DNA of 51,299 nt, from the NCBI GenBank assembly GCA_014376765.1, contig JACMQX010000008.1:1-51299 (forward strand). The letters run 5' to 3'. Numbering within the stretch: position 1 is the first letter of the stretch; every line of letters begins with the position of its first letter. The notes under the pieces were generated by a model. It saw only the letters and a program-made list of their open reading frames with translations, had not been told where the DNA came from and did not search any database. Made by a program: the position numbers and the translations under genes. The DNA comes from Ramlibacter sp. GTDB taxonomy: Bacteria > Pseudomonadota > Gammaproteobacteria > Burkholderiales > Burkholderiaceae_C. This document shows, in pieces, positions 17,360 through 26,570 of this stretch.

Positions 17360-20215
17360 ATGAACGACAAAACCGCCCCTTCAGACACCCCCGGCAAGAC
17401 CGACTACCGCGCCACGCTCAACCTGCCTGACACCCCCTTCCCCATGCGCGGCGACCTGCCCAAGCGCGAGCCGGGCTGGGTCAAGGAATGGGACGAGCAA
17501 GGCCTGTACAAGCGCCTGCGCGACGCCCGCCACGGCGCGCCGAAATTCGTGCTGCATGACGGCCCGCCCTACGCCAATGGCCAGATCCATATGGGCCACG
17601 CCGTCAACAAGATCCTGAAGGACATGATCGTCAAGGCCCGCCAGCTAAAGGGCCTGGACGCGATCTATGTGCCCGGCTGGGACTGCCACGGCCTGCCGAT
17701 TGAAAACCAGATCGAAAAATCATTTGGCCGCAACCTGAGCCGCGACGAGGTGCAGGCCAAAAGCCGCGCCTACGCCACCGAGCAGATCTCCCTGCAGCGC
17801 GAAGACTTCAAGCGGCTGGGCGTGCTCGGCGAGTGGGACAACCCCTACCTCACGATGAATTTCGCCAACGAGGCCGACGAGATCCGCGCGCTCAAGCGAA
17901 TCATCGAGCGCGGCTTTGTCTACCGGGGCCTGAAGCCCGTGTACTGGTGCTTTGACTGCGGCTCGTCGCTGGCCGAGTTCGAGATTGAATACGCCGACAA
18001 AAAATCCCAGACGCTGGACGTGGGCTTCAAGTGCGCAGAGCCTGAAAAACTCGCTGCCGCTTTTGAGCTGATGACGCTGGGCAAACCCGCCTTCGCGGTG
18101 ATCTGGACCACAACCGCCTGGACCATCCCCGCCAACCAGGCCCTGAACCTGAACCCCGAGCTGGAGTACGCACTGGTGGACACCGAGCGCGGCCTGCTGA
18201 TCCTGGCCACCTCGCTGGTAGACAAGTGCATGGAGCGCTACGAACTTACCGGCACCGTCATTGCAACCGCCCTGGGCCGCAAGCTGGACCACATCAAGTT
18301 CGAGCACCCGCTGTTCAACGTGCATGAGGGGTATCACCGTTACGCGCCGGTGTTCCTGGCCGACTACGCCACGGCGGATGACGGCACCGGCATCGTCCAT
18401 TCATCGCCCGCCTATGGCGTGGAAGACTTCAACTCCTGCGTGGCCAACGGCATTGCCTATGACGACATCCTGAACCCGGTGCAGGGCAACGGCCGTTATG
18501 AAGACACGCTGCCCCTTTTTGGCGGCCTGAACATCTGGAAGGCCGCGCCGCAGGTCATCGAGGTGCTGCGCGAGAACGACCGCCTGTTCGCAACCCAGAC
18601 CATCACCCACAGCTACCCGCATTGCTGGCGCCACAAGACGCCGGTGATCTACCGCGCTGCCGCCCAGTGGTTCATCCGCATGGACGAGGGCGTTGGCGTG
18701 TTCACCAAGGACAAGGCGCCGCAGACCCTGCGCCAGCTCGCGCTCAACGCGATCGAGGAAACCAGCTTCTACCCCGAGAACGGCAAGGTCCGCCTGCGCG
18801 ACATGATCGCCGGCCGGCCTGACTGGTGCATCAGCCGCCAGCGCTCCTGGGGCGTACCGTTGCCCTTCTTCATCCACAAGGACTCGGGCGAGTTGCACCC
18901 GCGCACCATGGAGCTGATCGACACCGCTGCCAACATGGTTGAGCAAGGCGGCATCGAGGCCTGGAGCAAGGCCACGGCCGAATCGCTCATAGGTGCCGAC
19001 GCCGAGCAGTACTTCAAAAGCAACGACATCCTTGACGTGTGGTTTGACTCCGGCACCACGCACGACACCGTGTTGCGCCGCAGCCACGTCGCGCAATCGG
19101 CCTGGCCGGCCGACCTGTACCTGGAAGGCCATGACCAGCACCGCGGCTGGTTCCACAGCTCGCTGCTCACCGCCTGCGCCCTGTACGACCATGCGCCGTA
19201 CAAGGGCCTGCTGACGCACGGCTTCACCGTGGACGCGCAGGGCCGCAAGATGAGCAAGTCGCTGGGCAACGGTGTGGACCCGCAGGAGACGAGCAAGAAA
19301 CTCGGCGCGGAAATCATCCGCCTGTGGGTCGCTGCCAGCGACTATTCCGGCGACATCGCAGGCGACGAGAAGATCCTCGCCCGCGTGGTGGACGGCTACC
19401 GCCGCATCCGCAACACGCTGCGCTTCCTGCTGGCCAATGTGAGCGACTTCAACCCCGCGCAGGACGCCGTGCCGCTGCAGCAGATGCTGGAGATCGACCG
19501 CTACGCCATGTCGCGCGCGGCGCAGTTCCAGGCCGAAGTGCTGGCGCACTTTGAGGTGTATGAATTCCACCCGGTGGTCGCCAAGCTGCAGCTGTACTGC
19601 TCGGAAGACCTGGGCGGCTTCTACCTGGACATCCTGAAAGACCGGCTCTACACCACGGGCCCCAAGTCCCTGGCACGGCGCAGCGCCCAGACCGCGTTGT
19701 GGCAGATCACGCACGCCATGCTGCGCTGGATGGCGCCGTTTTTGAGCTTCACCGCAGAAGAAGCGTGGAAGATCTTTGGCAACTCAGACTCAATTTTTCT
19801 TGAAACCTACGCCGCACTCCCGGCGCAGGACTCAGCCCTGCTCGACAAATGGAGCCGCATCCGCGTGGCGCGCGAGCTCGTCAACAAAGACATCGAAACC
19901 CTGCGGGCGGACGGTAAGGTGGGCTCGTCGCTGCAGGCTGAAGTCAAGCTCACGGTGCCAATAGCCACGCATGGCGATTTGTGGGAAGCCCTGGCCAGCC
20001 TGGAAGGGGACCTGAAGTTCGCCTTCATCACCTCGTCCATCGAACTGGCGGCGGGTGATGCCTTCAGCATCACAACCACCCCCAGCACCACCACCAAGTG
20101 CGACCGCTGCTGGCACTACCAGGCCGACGTGGGCCAGGACGCGGCGCACCCCACGCTGTGCGGCCGCTGCACCAGCAACCTGTTCGGCTCGGGTGAAGAA
20201 AGAAGGTTCGCCTAA
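17360..20215 (+). CDS. ileS: Isoleucyl-tRNA synthetase
   Basis: From the ATG at 17360 the product is 951 residues, near the normal length of proteobacterial IleRS. The class I signature HMGH is at 77-80 ([14 protein letters not shown]) and KMSKS at about 630 ([11 protein letters not shown]). The editing domain [13 protein letters not shown] is present. The C-terminal zinc motif CDRC...CGRC (914, 917, 934, 937) is intact. It charges tRNA-Ile in the cytoplasm. The open frame continues upstream for over 100 codons through ribF in another frame and has no family match. The lspA ATG follows the ileS stop directly. Confidence 0.98.
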   Translation: MNDKTAPSDTPGKTDYRATLNLPDTPFPMRGDLPKREPGWVKEWDEQGLYKRLRDARHGAPKFVLHDGPPYANGQIHMGHAVNKILKDMIVKARQLKGLDAIYVPGWDCHGLPIENQIEKSFGRNLSRDEVQAKSRAYATEQISLQREDFKRLGVLGEWDNPYLTMNFANEADEIRALKRIIERGFVYRGLKPVYWCFDCGSSLAEFEIEYADKKSQTLDVGFKCAEPEKLAAAFELMTLGKPAFAVIWTTTAWTIPANQALNLNPELEYALVDTERGLLILATSLVDKCMERYELTGTVIATALGRKLDHIKFEHPLFNVHEGYHRYAPVFLADYATADDGTGIVHSSPAYGVEDFNSCVANGIAYDDILNPVQGNGRYEDTLPLFGGLNIWKAAPQVIEVLRENDRLFATQTITHSYPHCWRHKTPVIYRAAAQWFIRMDEGVGVFTKDKAPQTLRQLALNAIEETSFYPENGKVRLRDMIAGRPDWCISRQRSWGVPLPFFIHKDSGELHPRTMELIDTAANMVEQGGIEAWSKATAESLIGADAEQYFKSNDILDVWFDSGTTHDTVLRRSHVAQSAWPADLYLEGHDQHRGWFHSSLLTACALYDHAPYKGLLTHGFTVDAQGRKMSKSLGNGVDPQETSKKLGAEIIRLWVAASDYSGDIAGDEKILARVVDGYRRIRNTLRFLLANVSDFNPAQDAVPLQQMLEIDRYAMSRAAQFQAEVLAHFEVYEFHPVVAKLQLYCSEDLGGFYLDILKDRLYTTGPKSLARRSAQTALWQITHAMLRWMAPFLSFTAEEAWKIFGNSDSIFLETYAALPAQDSALLDKWSRIRVARELVNKDIETLRADGKVGSSLQAEVKLTVPIATHGDLWEALASLEGDLKFAFITSSIELAAGDAFSITTTPSTTTKCDRCWHYQADVGQDAAHPTLCGRCTSNLFGSGEERRFA

Positions 20216-20710
20216 ATGCCGTTCAAGAAATCATCTCCCGGCAGCATGCTGCCCTGGCTGGGATTGGCCCTGATCATCCTGATTGCGGACCAGTTCACCA
20301 AGGTGCTGATCATTGGCTACTACCGGCTGGGTGACAGCACCTATGTCACAGACTTTTTCAACATCGTGAGGGCGCACAACTCGGGCGCAGCGTTTTCTTT
20401 CCTCGCCGGTGCGGCAGGCTGGCAGCGCTGGTTTTTCACGGCCATTGGTGTGGCGGCGTGCGTCTTCATTGTGTGGATGCTCAAGTCGCACCCCGGCCAG
20501 AAGCTCTTCAGCTTTGCCATGGCCTGCATCCTGGGCGGCGCCATCGGCAATGTGGTCGACCGGCTGCTGCACGGTTATGTGGTGGACTTTCTCGACTTCC
20601 ATGTGAACGCCTGGCACTTCCCGGCATTCAATGTGGCTGACAGCGCCATCACCATCGGCGCGATTAGCCTGATCATGGACGAGCTGCTCCGAGTGCGGCG
20701 CGGCAAGTAG
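20216..20710 (+). CDS. lspA: Lipoprotein signal peptidase (signal peptidase II)
   Basis: This 164-residue inner-membrane aspartyl protease has four membrane helices. The conserved blocks are [35 protein letters not shown] and [12 protein letters not shown], which include the two catalytic aspartates (in VVDFLDF and NVADSA). It removes signal peptides from prolipoproteins. It starts on the base after the ileS stop codon, so translation is probably coupled, as in the common ileS-lspA pair. Confidence 0.97.
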   Translation: MPFKKSSPGSMLPWLGLALIILIADQFTKVLIIGYYRLGDSTYVTDFFNIVRAHNSGAAFSFLAGAAGWQRWFFTAIGVAACVFIVWMLKSHPGQKLFSFAMACILGGAIGNVVDRLLHGYVVDFLDFHVNAWHFPAFNVADSAITIGAISLIMDELLRVRRGK

Positions 20711-20726
20711 GCGGGGGCGTCTGGTC

Positions 20727-21110
20727 CTAGTGCTCTATCTTGTCGCGTTCCTTGACGCAGTAGTCAACCAGCGCGTCAATTTCCATTGACTTGTCGAACA
20801 CTGCATCTGCACCCAACTGGGCGCAGCGCCAGCGGATGTCCTGCGTGGCATGGTTGCTCAGCACGACCATTTTTTGCTGGGGTGAACGGTACTTGAAGGC
20901 TTCCAGAATGGCCAGGCCGCTGCCCTCCTTGAGGAAAAGGTCAATGATCGCCAAATCCCAGTAATTGGCGTTGCTGGACAGCCAGGCCTTGCCTTCGCTT
21001 TCGGTCTCGGCCGCGCCCACGGGTTCTACCAGCGCCAACTCGGTCAAGGTGGCAAACAGGTTCTCCCGGATGGTCGGGCTGTCCTCAACGATAAAGGCTC
21101 TGAATTTCAT
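20727..21110 (-). CDS. Stand-alone receiver-domain response regulator
   Basis: This 127-residue protein is a single receiver domain with no output domain. The acidic pocket is Glu9/Asp10, the phospho-acceptor Asp57 (LAIIDLFLKEGSG), the switch serine about 85 (VVLSNHAT), and the conserved lysine about 107 (AVFDKSME). An ATG at 21110 is preferred over one six bases upstream because GGGA then sits 6 nt before it. No histidine kinase is adjacent. It might be a CheY-like or phosphotransfer-chain protein. Partner and output are unknown. Confidence 0.88.
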   Translation of the reverse strand: MKFRAFIVEDSPTIRENLFATLTELALVEPVGAAETESEGKAWLSSNANYWDLAIIDLFLKEGSGLAILEAFKYRSPQQKMVVLSNHATQDIRWRCAQLGADAVFDKSMEIDALVDYCVKERDKIEH

Positions 21111-21256
21111 GGTCATTCCCAGGGGCAGTCGATACACGGCATCAGGAAACTGTCTGCCCGTTCGAATTTACCGTCACAGCCCTGACAAATATGCAGGGAT
21201 GAAACCCGACGGCCTGTAGGAGAGCTCCTCAGTGCCCGGCACCGCCATCATGCGGC

Positions 21257-22054
21257 TTACAGCGCCGCACACAGAATGAGGGCAGCCTCCTGCGTGAAAG
21301 CGTTGCGGTACAGGCGCTCCCTCAGCGCGGCGCGGTCCAGCAGTTCAAACCGCCGGACTTCACCGTCCTGGTTGACCGGCGTCATACCGTGCGGCACCAC
21401 TGCCCGGTACCAGTCAATCTGCTCGTTCATGTAACCGGTGCCACCGCCATCCGCGCAAGGCTTGTTGATGGTTATGCGCCCACCTGGGCTCAACTGGTTC
21501 AGCGCGGAAACAACGAGCCCCGCCTCTTCCCAGGTCTCGCGCGCCAGGGCCGTTTCAACACTGTCGGCCGCGGGCACCATGCCGCCCATCAAGGTGTCCC
21601 ACAGGCCCGGGTCATTCGCCTTGTTGAGCGCCCGTTGTTGCACCCAGGCGCCGCCTTCGGGGGACAGCCCCACCAGGTGTACGGCATGGGTCGCGATGCC
21701 CAGCACGCGGACCACCGCGCGCTCCACGGTGCCCAGGCAGCGAGCCTGCGCGTCAGTGACCGCCAGTTGCTCGTCACGCCAGGCATGGGCGAGGCCCGCG
21801 CTGCGCAGGGCGTTTGCGATGAGCGCCAGGCTGGCGGTCAACTCGCCATGAACCTGCCAGCTATCGCCCCCCGCCAGCTCCGTTGCCGGGCTGCCGTTGG
21901 CCAGCCGCAACGGCGCGATGCGCTCCAGCACACCCGCCTCCACCGAGCCAAACACGGCATCGCCTGAACGCAGGGCAATTCGCGGGCGCAAGGGCTCAAG
22001 CCTGGCGCCTGCGCTCAGGGCTGCGTGCCAATGGGGGTCCAGGCCTTCCAGCAT
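21257..22054 (-). CDS. Nudix hydrolase with DUF4743 N-terminal domain
   Basis: The 265-residue protein has a DUF4743-type N-terminal region (about 1-110) and a Nudix fold. The Nudix box spans about 158-180 (GGMVPAADS...RETWEEAGL). The metal-binding REXXEE part is intact, while the first box glutamate appears to be aspartate. Members are thought to be diphosphatases related to plant and yeast thiamine-pyrophosphate-type Nudix enzymes, but the substrate is uncertain. The frame is open upstream of the ATG without another ATG, so the true N-terminus may be a few codons longer. It follows the oxidoreductase gene on the same strand. Confidence 0.87.
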   Translation of the reverse strand: MLEGLDPHWHAALSAGARLEPLRPRIALRSGDAVFGSVEAGVLERIAPLRLANGSPATELAGGDSWQVHGELTASLALIANALRSAGLAHAWRDEQLAVTDAQARCLGTVERAVVRVLGIATHAVHLVGLSPEGGAWVQQRALNKANDPGLWDTLMGGMVPAADSVETALARETWEEAGLVVSALNQLSPGGRITINKPCADGGGTGYMNEQIDWYRAVVPHGMTPVNQDGEVRRFELLDRAALRERLYRNAFTQEAALILCAAL

Positions 22055-22118
22055 GGCGGTGCAGATCCGGGGGAAATCGTCCGTGCGCCAGGAGTCAGGG
22101 GCTCTCAGGCTCAGCGGC

Positions 22119-23102
22119 TTACAAGGTCAGGATGCTGCAGCCCGTGGTCTTGCGCGCTTCCAGGTCGCGGTGGGCCTGCTGCACCTGCTCCAGCGGGTAA
22201 CGCTGGTCGATGCGGATCTTCACTTGCCCGCTGCTCACGGCGGCAAACAGGTCGTCGGCCATGGCCTGGGTGCTCTCGCGCGTGGCAATGTGGTTGAACA
22301 GCGTCTGGCGCGTGACATACAACGAGCCCTTCGCCCCCAGGATGCCCGGCGCAAACGGCGCAGCGGGGCCGGACGAATTGCCAAAGCTGGCCATCAGGCC
22401 GAAAGGCGAGAGGCAGTCCATCGACTTGTCCCAGGTGTCCTTGCCCACCGAGTCGTATACGACTTTCACACCCTTGCCGCCGGTGATCTCCTTGACGCGC
22501 GGCAGGAAGTCTTCACTCGAGTAATTGATAACGTGCGATGCGCCCATCTCCTTGGCCAACGCGCACTTGGCATCCGAGCCGGCCGTGCCGATCAATTGCA
22601 GGCCCATCGCCTTGGCCCATTGGCAGGCGATCAGGCCCACACCGCCGGCAGCGGCATGGAACAGCACAAAGTCACCCTCCTTCAAGCCGCCTTGCGGCTG
22701 CGTCTTGCGCAGCAGGTACTGCGCCGTCAGGCCCTTGAGCATCATGGCCGCGCCGGTTTCAAAGCTGATGTCGTCCGGCAACTTGCACACGCACTTGGCC
22801 GGCATGACTCGCACTTCGCAATAACTCCCGGGTGGCTGGCTGGCGTAGGCGGCGCGGTCGCCGACCTTCAGGTGCGTGACGCCGTCGCCCACCGCTTCCA
22901 CGAGGCCGGAGGCTTCCATGCCCAGCTTGAGCGGCAAAGGCAAGGCATACAGGCCGGTGCGCTGGTAGACGTCGATGAAATTCAGGCCCACAGCCTTGTG
23001 GCGGATCCGGATCTCGCCGGGACCGGGTTCGCCCACAGTGACGTCCACAATCTTCATTTCTTCGGGCCCACCGGTGCGTTCGATCTGGACAGATTTGCTC
23101 AT
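22119..23102 (-). CDS. qor: NADPH:quinone oxidoreductase, zinc-free MDR family
   Basis: From an ATG at 23102 with a GGAGA site just before it, the product is 327 residues. It has the MDR GroES-like N-terminal domain (VGLNFIDVYQRTGLY) and a Rossmann domain with AAAGGVGLIACQWAKAMG (an NADPH-binding AXXGXXG variant). The conserved tail ends ARKTTGCSILTL. Zinc-ligand residues of alcohol dehydrogenases are missing, as in quinone oxidoreductases. A longer reading frame upstream of the ATG is spurious. It is divergent from the FkbM gene; the Nudix gene lies about 65 bp downstream. Confidence 0.92.
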   Translation of the reverse strand: MSKSVQIERTGGPEEMKIVDVTVGEPGPGEIRIRHKAVGLNFIDVYQRTGLYALPLPLKLGMEASGLVEAVGDGVTHLKVGDRAAYASQPPGSYCEVRVMPAKCVCKLPDDISFETGAAMMLKGLTAQYLLRKTQPQGGLKEGDFVLFHAAAGGVGLIACQWAKAMGLQLIGTAGSDAKCALAKEMGASHVINYSSEDFLPRVKEITGGKGVKVVYDSVGKDTWDKSMDCLSPFGLMASFGNSSGPAAPFAPGILGAKGSLYVTRQTLFNHIATRESTQAMADDLFAAVSSGQVKIRIDQRYPLEQVQQAHRDLEARKTTGCSILTL

Positions 23103-23228
23103 GTTGTTCTCCTGGTATTGATGGGTGACGGATCGGTGTGATGCGTCTGAATACGCCGCGCGAATTCGCAAAGATGGCCATGGTGCCACCAAACCGGGCA
23201 ACGTGCAGCCTTGCGGTAAAGTCTCGCG

Positions 23229-24059
23229 ATGCAACACATTGATCTGGCGCCGCCGTACCGGCTGGTCTTCGGGCGACACGGCCCGACACTCGTCAACCTG
23301 CAGGACGTTTACGTCGGTAATGCAATCGCCGCCTACGGCGAGTACGGCGAGCTTGAATTCGATTTCATGCGCAAGGTGATCCAGCCGGGCCGCGACGCAG
23401 TGGAAGTCGGCGCCAACATGGGCTCGCACACTGTGCCACTGGCGCGCGAAGTTGCGGCTCACGGCCGCCGCCTGCTTGCGGTGGAGCCGCAGCCCGTGGT
23501 GTTCCAGAACATGTGCGCCAATGTGGCGCTGAACCGCCTGCTCAATGTGCACACCGAAAACTGCGCCTGCGCCGACGCGCCAGGCTGGTTGTCGTTTGAC
23601 ACGCCCGACTACACCGCCACCGGCAACTTCGGCGGTGTCTCCATGCAGGTGCCTGCAGTCGCACGTGCCGGTGTGCAGCGCGTACGCAGCGTGCCACTGG
23701 ACGATTTGCTCGATGAAAGCTGGAGCGTGGGCTTTCTCAAAATCGACGTCGAAGGTTTTGAGCAGCAGGTGCTGCAGGGTGCGCGCCACACCATCGCCCG
23801 CGACCGGCCAGTCATCTACCTGGAAAACGACCGCATTGAAAAATCCCGCGAGCTGATCGAGTGGCTTTGGGACGCTGGCTACAAGCTCTGGTTTCACATG
23901 CCCCAGCTGTTCAACCCGCAGAATTTCGCGCAGAACTCGCAAAACATCTACGGCAACATCATCTCGGTCAACATGCTGGCCGTGCCGGCGGACACCCAGG
24001 TGGACATCCCCCAGCCGCCACTGTCAGACGCCGGCTTCCATCCGCTCAGAGCCACCTGA
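23229..24059 (+). CDS. FkbM-family SAM-dependent methyltransferase
   Basis: The 276-residue protein has the FkbM methyltransferase pattern: DAVEVGANMGSHTVPLA (SAM-binding loop), LAVEPQPVVFQNMCANV, and VGFLKIDVEGFEQQVLQGAR, where the aspartate-valine-glutamate segment is typical of the family. FkbM proteins O-methylate sugars, lipids or peptides, often in surface polysaccharide or secondary metabolism. No glycosyltransferase or biosynthetic cluster is adjacent, so the substrate is unknown. It begins in a 126-bp gap divergent from qor; EamA follows after 67 bp. Confidence 0.88.
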   Translation: MQHIDLAPPYRLVFGRHGPTLVNLQDVYVGNAIAAYGEYGELEFDFMRKVIQPGRDAVEVGANMGSHTVPLAREVAAHGRRLLAVEPQPVVFQNMCANVALNRLLNVHTENCACADAPGWLSFDTPDYTATGNFGGVSMQVPAVARAGVQRVRSVPLDDLLDESWSVGFLKIDVEGFEQQVLQGARHTIARDRPVIYLENDRIEKSRELIEWLWDAGYKLWFHMPQLFNPQNFAQNSQNIYGNIISVNMLAVPADTQVDIPQPPLSDAGFHPLRAT

Positions 24060-24126
24060 CGCTGCAGCCGCAGCGGAAGTGGCTGGCGCGGCAGGCGCTG
24101 CCTTTCCAGCAGTACCGAAGTTTTCA

Positions 24127-25026
24127 ATGAACCAACGCCTCACCCCCGGCACCATCTTGCTGCTCCTCGTCCCACCCTTGATGTGGGCCGGCAACGCGAT
24201 CGTCGGCCGCATGATGAATGGCCTCGTGCCGCCCATGACGCTCAATTTCCTGCGCTGGGCACTGGCCTTTGTGCTGTTGCTGCCGCTGGCCGGCTGGGTG
24301 CTCAGGCCGGGCAGCGGGCTGGTGGCCAGCTGGCGCCGCTTTGCCGTGCTGGGCTTGCTGGGCGTCGGGCTGTACAACGCCATGCAGTACCTGGCACTCA
24401 AGACCTCCACCCCGATCAACGTGACGCTTGTTGCAGCCAGCAACCCGATCTTCATGCTGGTGATCGGCACCCTGTTTTTCGGCCAGCGCATTGAGGCGCG
24501 GCAGGTGCTGGGGGCGGTGCTCTCACTGGCCGGCGTGCTGCTGGTGCTTGCGCGTGGCGAGTGGTCGCTGCTTATGCAACTGCAGTTGGTGTCCGGCGAT
24601 TTGTTCGTGCTGGTGGCCACGGCCTCCTGGGCGCTGTACAGCTGGCTGCTTAGCCAGCGGAACGAACCTGAAGCGATCCGCGCCGACTGGGCTGCCTTCC
24701 TGCTGGCGCAGATTGTGTTCGGCCTGCTGTGGTCGGGCAGCTTCGCCGCCACCGAATGGGCGGTGACCGACGCGCACCTGACCTGGAGCTGGCCGGTAGC
24801 AGCTGCCCTGCTGTTTGTGGCCGTGGGCCCGGCCATCGTGGCCTACCGCTGCTACGGAATGGGCGTGCTGCGCGTAGGGCCGAACGTAGCCGCCTTCTTC
24901 GTCAACCTCACGCCGCTGTTCGCCGCACTGATGTCCAGCGTGCTGCTGGGCGAGGCGCCGCACACCTACCACGCGCTGGCATTTGTGCTGATAGTGGGCG
25001 GGATCGTGGTGTCCTCAAGGAAATAG
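24127..25026 (+). CDS. EamA/DMT-superfamily transporter
   Basis: This 299-residue membrane protein has ten predicted helices in two EamA repeats. The first repeat opens ILLLLVPPLMWAGNAIVGRM and carries LNFLRW; the second is centred on GDLFVLVATASWALYSWLL. These are typical of drug/metabolite exporters. The ATG at 24127 is used; an in-frame GTG 48 bases upstream is possible but adds a non-hydrophobic stretch. The substrate is unknown. A hairpin repeat follows the stop. Confidence 0.88.
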   Translation: MNQRLTPGTILLLLVPPLMWAGNAIVGRMMNGLVPPMTLNFLRWALAFVLLLPLAGWVLRPGSGLVASWRRFAVLGLLGVGLYNAMQYLALKTSTPINVTLVAASNPIFMLVIGTLFFGQRIEARQVLGAVLSLAGVLLVLARGEWSLLMQLQLVSGDLFVLVATASWALYSWLLSQRNEPEAIRADWAAFLLAQIVFGLLWSGSFAATEWAVTDAHLTWSWPVAAALLFVAVGPAIVAYRCYGMGVLRVGPNVAAFFVNLTPLFAALMSSVLLGEAPHTYHALAFVLIVGGIVVSSRK

Positions 25027-25045
25027 TTGCGCCTTCGTGGGGGCC

Positions 25046-25123
25046 GTGGAACCGGCTTTGCCGGGCCACTGGCTTCGCCCCCCAGTGGGGGGAGCCGCGC
25101 AAAGCGCGCATCGGGGGGCGTCC
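25046..25123 (+). repeat. Dispersed multi-hairpin repeat, copy A
   Basis: About 78 bp containing three short palindromes in a row: CCGGCTTTGCCGG, then CCCCCCAGTGGGGGG, then a GCGC...GCGC arm, ending in CGGGGGGCGTCC. The same order occurs in copies at 31420-31493 and, inverted, at 33814-33895. It lies in the convergent gap between the EamA gene and the SDR gene and ends 1 bp before the SDR stop. Confidence 0.8.
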
Positions 25124-25124
25124 T

Positions 25125-25922
25125 TCAATACGTCCCCGGGTAAGCTCCACCGTCCATCAAGACGTTCTGGCCCGTGACGTAGCTGGCATGCTGGCTGCAC
25201 AAAAACGCGCACATGGCGCCAAACTCCGCAGGGGTGCCTAGCCGCTTGGCCGGCACAGCGGCACGCCGCGCTTCGAGAATTGCATCCACCGCCTGTCCCG
25301 TTTTCTCTGCTGTCCCCTTGGCCATGTTGCGGATGCGGTCGGTGTCAAACACGCCGGGCAGCAGGTTGTTGATGGTCACGTTGCTGGACGCCAGCTTGCT
25401 GGTGCGCGCCACGCCCGCCACAAAACCGGTGAGGCCGCTGCGCGCGCCGTTGGACAGGCCCAGCACATCGATCGGCGCCTTGACCGAGCTGGAGGTGATG
25501 TTCACGATGCGGCCAAAGCCGCGCTCGGCCATGCCGTCCACGCTCGCCTTGATTAGCTCGATCGGCGTGATCATGTTGGCGTCAACCGCCTTGATCCAGT
25601 CTTCGCGGTCCCAGTTGCGGAAGTCGCCCGGCGGCGGGCCGCCGGCATTGGTGACGATGATATCGAACTCCTTGCGCACCGCGAACACGGCCGCCCGGCC
25701 TTCTGCGGTGGTAATGTCGGCCGCCACGGCCGTGACCGTTGCTGATGCAGGGCGCGCCGGGTCGGCCAGCAAACCGGCAGCCGCTGCCTCCAGCACGGCT
25801 GCGCCGCGCGCGACGATCAGCACATGCACACCTTCACGGACCAGTGCCTGCGCGCAACCCAGCCCGAGGCCTTTGCTCGCGCCGCACACCAGCGCCCATT
25901 TGCCTGCAATTCCCAAATCCAT
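25125..25922 (-). CDS. SDR-family protein lacking the catalytic Tyr/Lys
   Basis: The 265-residue product starts MDLGIAGKWALVCGASKGLG, with an NAD(P)-binding GASKGLGLG and NAGG motif, a serine run (NITSSS) and the C-terminal substrate-loop segment typical of SDRs. Where the catalytic YxxxK should be, it reads GLSNGARSG, so neither the tyrosine nor the lysine is present. This matches a known atypical BKR-like SDR subgroup with an imperfect catalytic tetrad. It may be a non-classical enzyme or a non-catalytic protein. The start ATG at 25922 was preferred to one six codons upstream. It is divergent from the SH3 gene with a 36-bp gap. Confidence 0.88.
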   Translation of the reverse strand: MDLGIAGKWALVCGASKGLGLGCAQALVREGVHVLIVARGAAVLEAAAAGLLADPARPASATVTAVAADITTAEGRAAVFAVRKEFDIIVTNAGGPPPGDFRNWDREDWIKAVDANMITPIELIKASVDGMAERGFGRIVNITSSSVKAPIDVLGLSNGARSGLTGFVAGVARTSKLASSNVTINNLLPGVFDTDRIRNMAKGTAEKTGQAVDAILEARRAAVPAKRLGTPAEFGAMCAFLCSQHASYVTGQNVLMDGGAYPGTY

Positions 25923-25958
25923 AACAATCACCGCTTCCAAAGTAGTTCAGGAAAAACA

Positions 25959-26570
25959 ATGATACGTGCAGGGATGAAGAACATCAGCAGATGGCCTGGG
26001 CATTGCCTGGCCGGCCTTCTCATGCTGACGGGCGCTGCGGCGCTGGCGCAAACGGAACAGGTTCTGGTCAAACGCGCCGCCGAGTTGCGCGATGCGCCCG
26101 GTGAGTCGGGCAAAAGCATGGGTGCACTGGCTTTGCAGACGCCGGTGACGCGGCTGGGCGAACGCCAGGGTCAGTGGATCAAGGTGAGTACAACTGGCGG
26201 CGCCACAGGATGGCTGCACATGTTTGATGTCACCTCGCCGAATGCGCCCAGTACGGGGGGAAATGCCGTCACTGGCGCGCTGCGTGGCGTGACCAGCTTC
26301 TTCAACAAAGGCAGCGGGCAGGCACAGGCCAACACCTACGCCACCTCCACGGTGGGCATTCGCGGCCTGGGGGCAACAGACATCTCCAATGCACAACCCG
26401 ACCTCGCAGCGGTCGGCCGCGCCGAGGCGCTGCGGCTGGACGCAGGCCAGGCCCGGCAGTTTGCGCAGCAGGCGGCGCTCAATGTGCAGAACGTCGAGCC
26501 GTTGCCGGTACCGGCCAATCCGCGTGCGGCCAACACGAACCAGAACTTCAACCAGGGCAACACGCCATGA
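25959..26570 (+). CDS. Periplasmic SH3-domain protein
   Basis: This 203-residue protein has a signal peptide (hydrophobic core LAGLLMLTGAAALA, cleavage near ALAQ). An SH3_3-type domain follows (about 40-90, VLVKRAAELRDAPGESGKSM and GQWIKVSTTGGATGWLHM). The rest is low-complexity and asparagine/glutamine-rich. Such domains often bind peptidoglycan or other periplasmic partners. Its stop overlaps the start of the M48 protease gene (ATGA), so the two are translationally coupled. AGGA lies 7 nt before the ATG. Confidence 0.82.
   Translation: MIRAGMKNISRWPGHCLAGLLMLTGAAALAQTEQVLVKRAAELRDAPGESGKSMGALALQTPVTRLGERQGQWIKVSTTGGATGWLHMFDVTSPNAPSTGGNAVTGALRGVTSFFNKGSGQAQANTYATSTVGIRGLGATDISNAQPDLAAVGRAEALRLDAGQARQFAQQAALNVQNVEPLPVPANPRAANTNQNFNQGNTP

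Noticed and set aside
21897-23141. Plus-strand frame of about 414 codons opposite the Nudix and qor genes
   Set aside because: Antisense shadow of two well-supported genes.
23103-23942. N-terminal extension of qor on the minus strand
   Set aside because: No family similarity; it crosses the FkbM gene on the other strand, and a GGAGA site marks the ATG at 23102.
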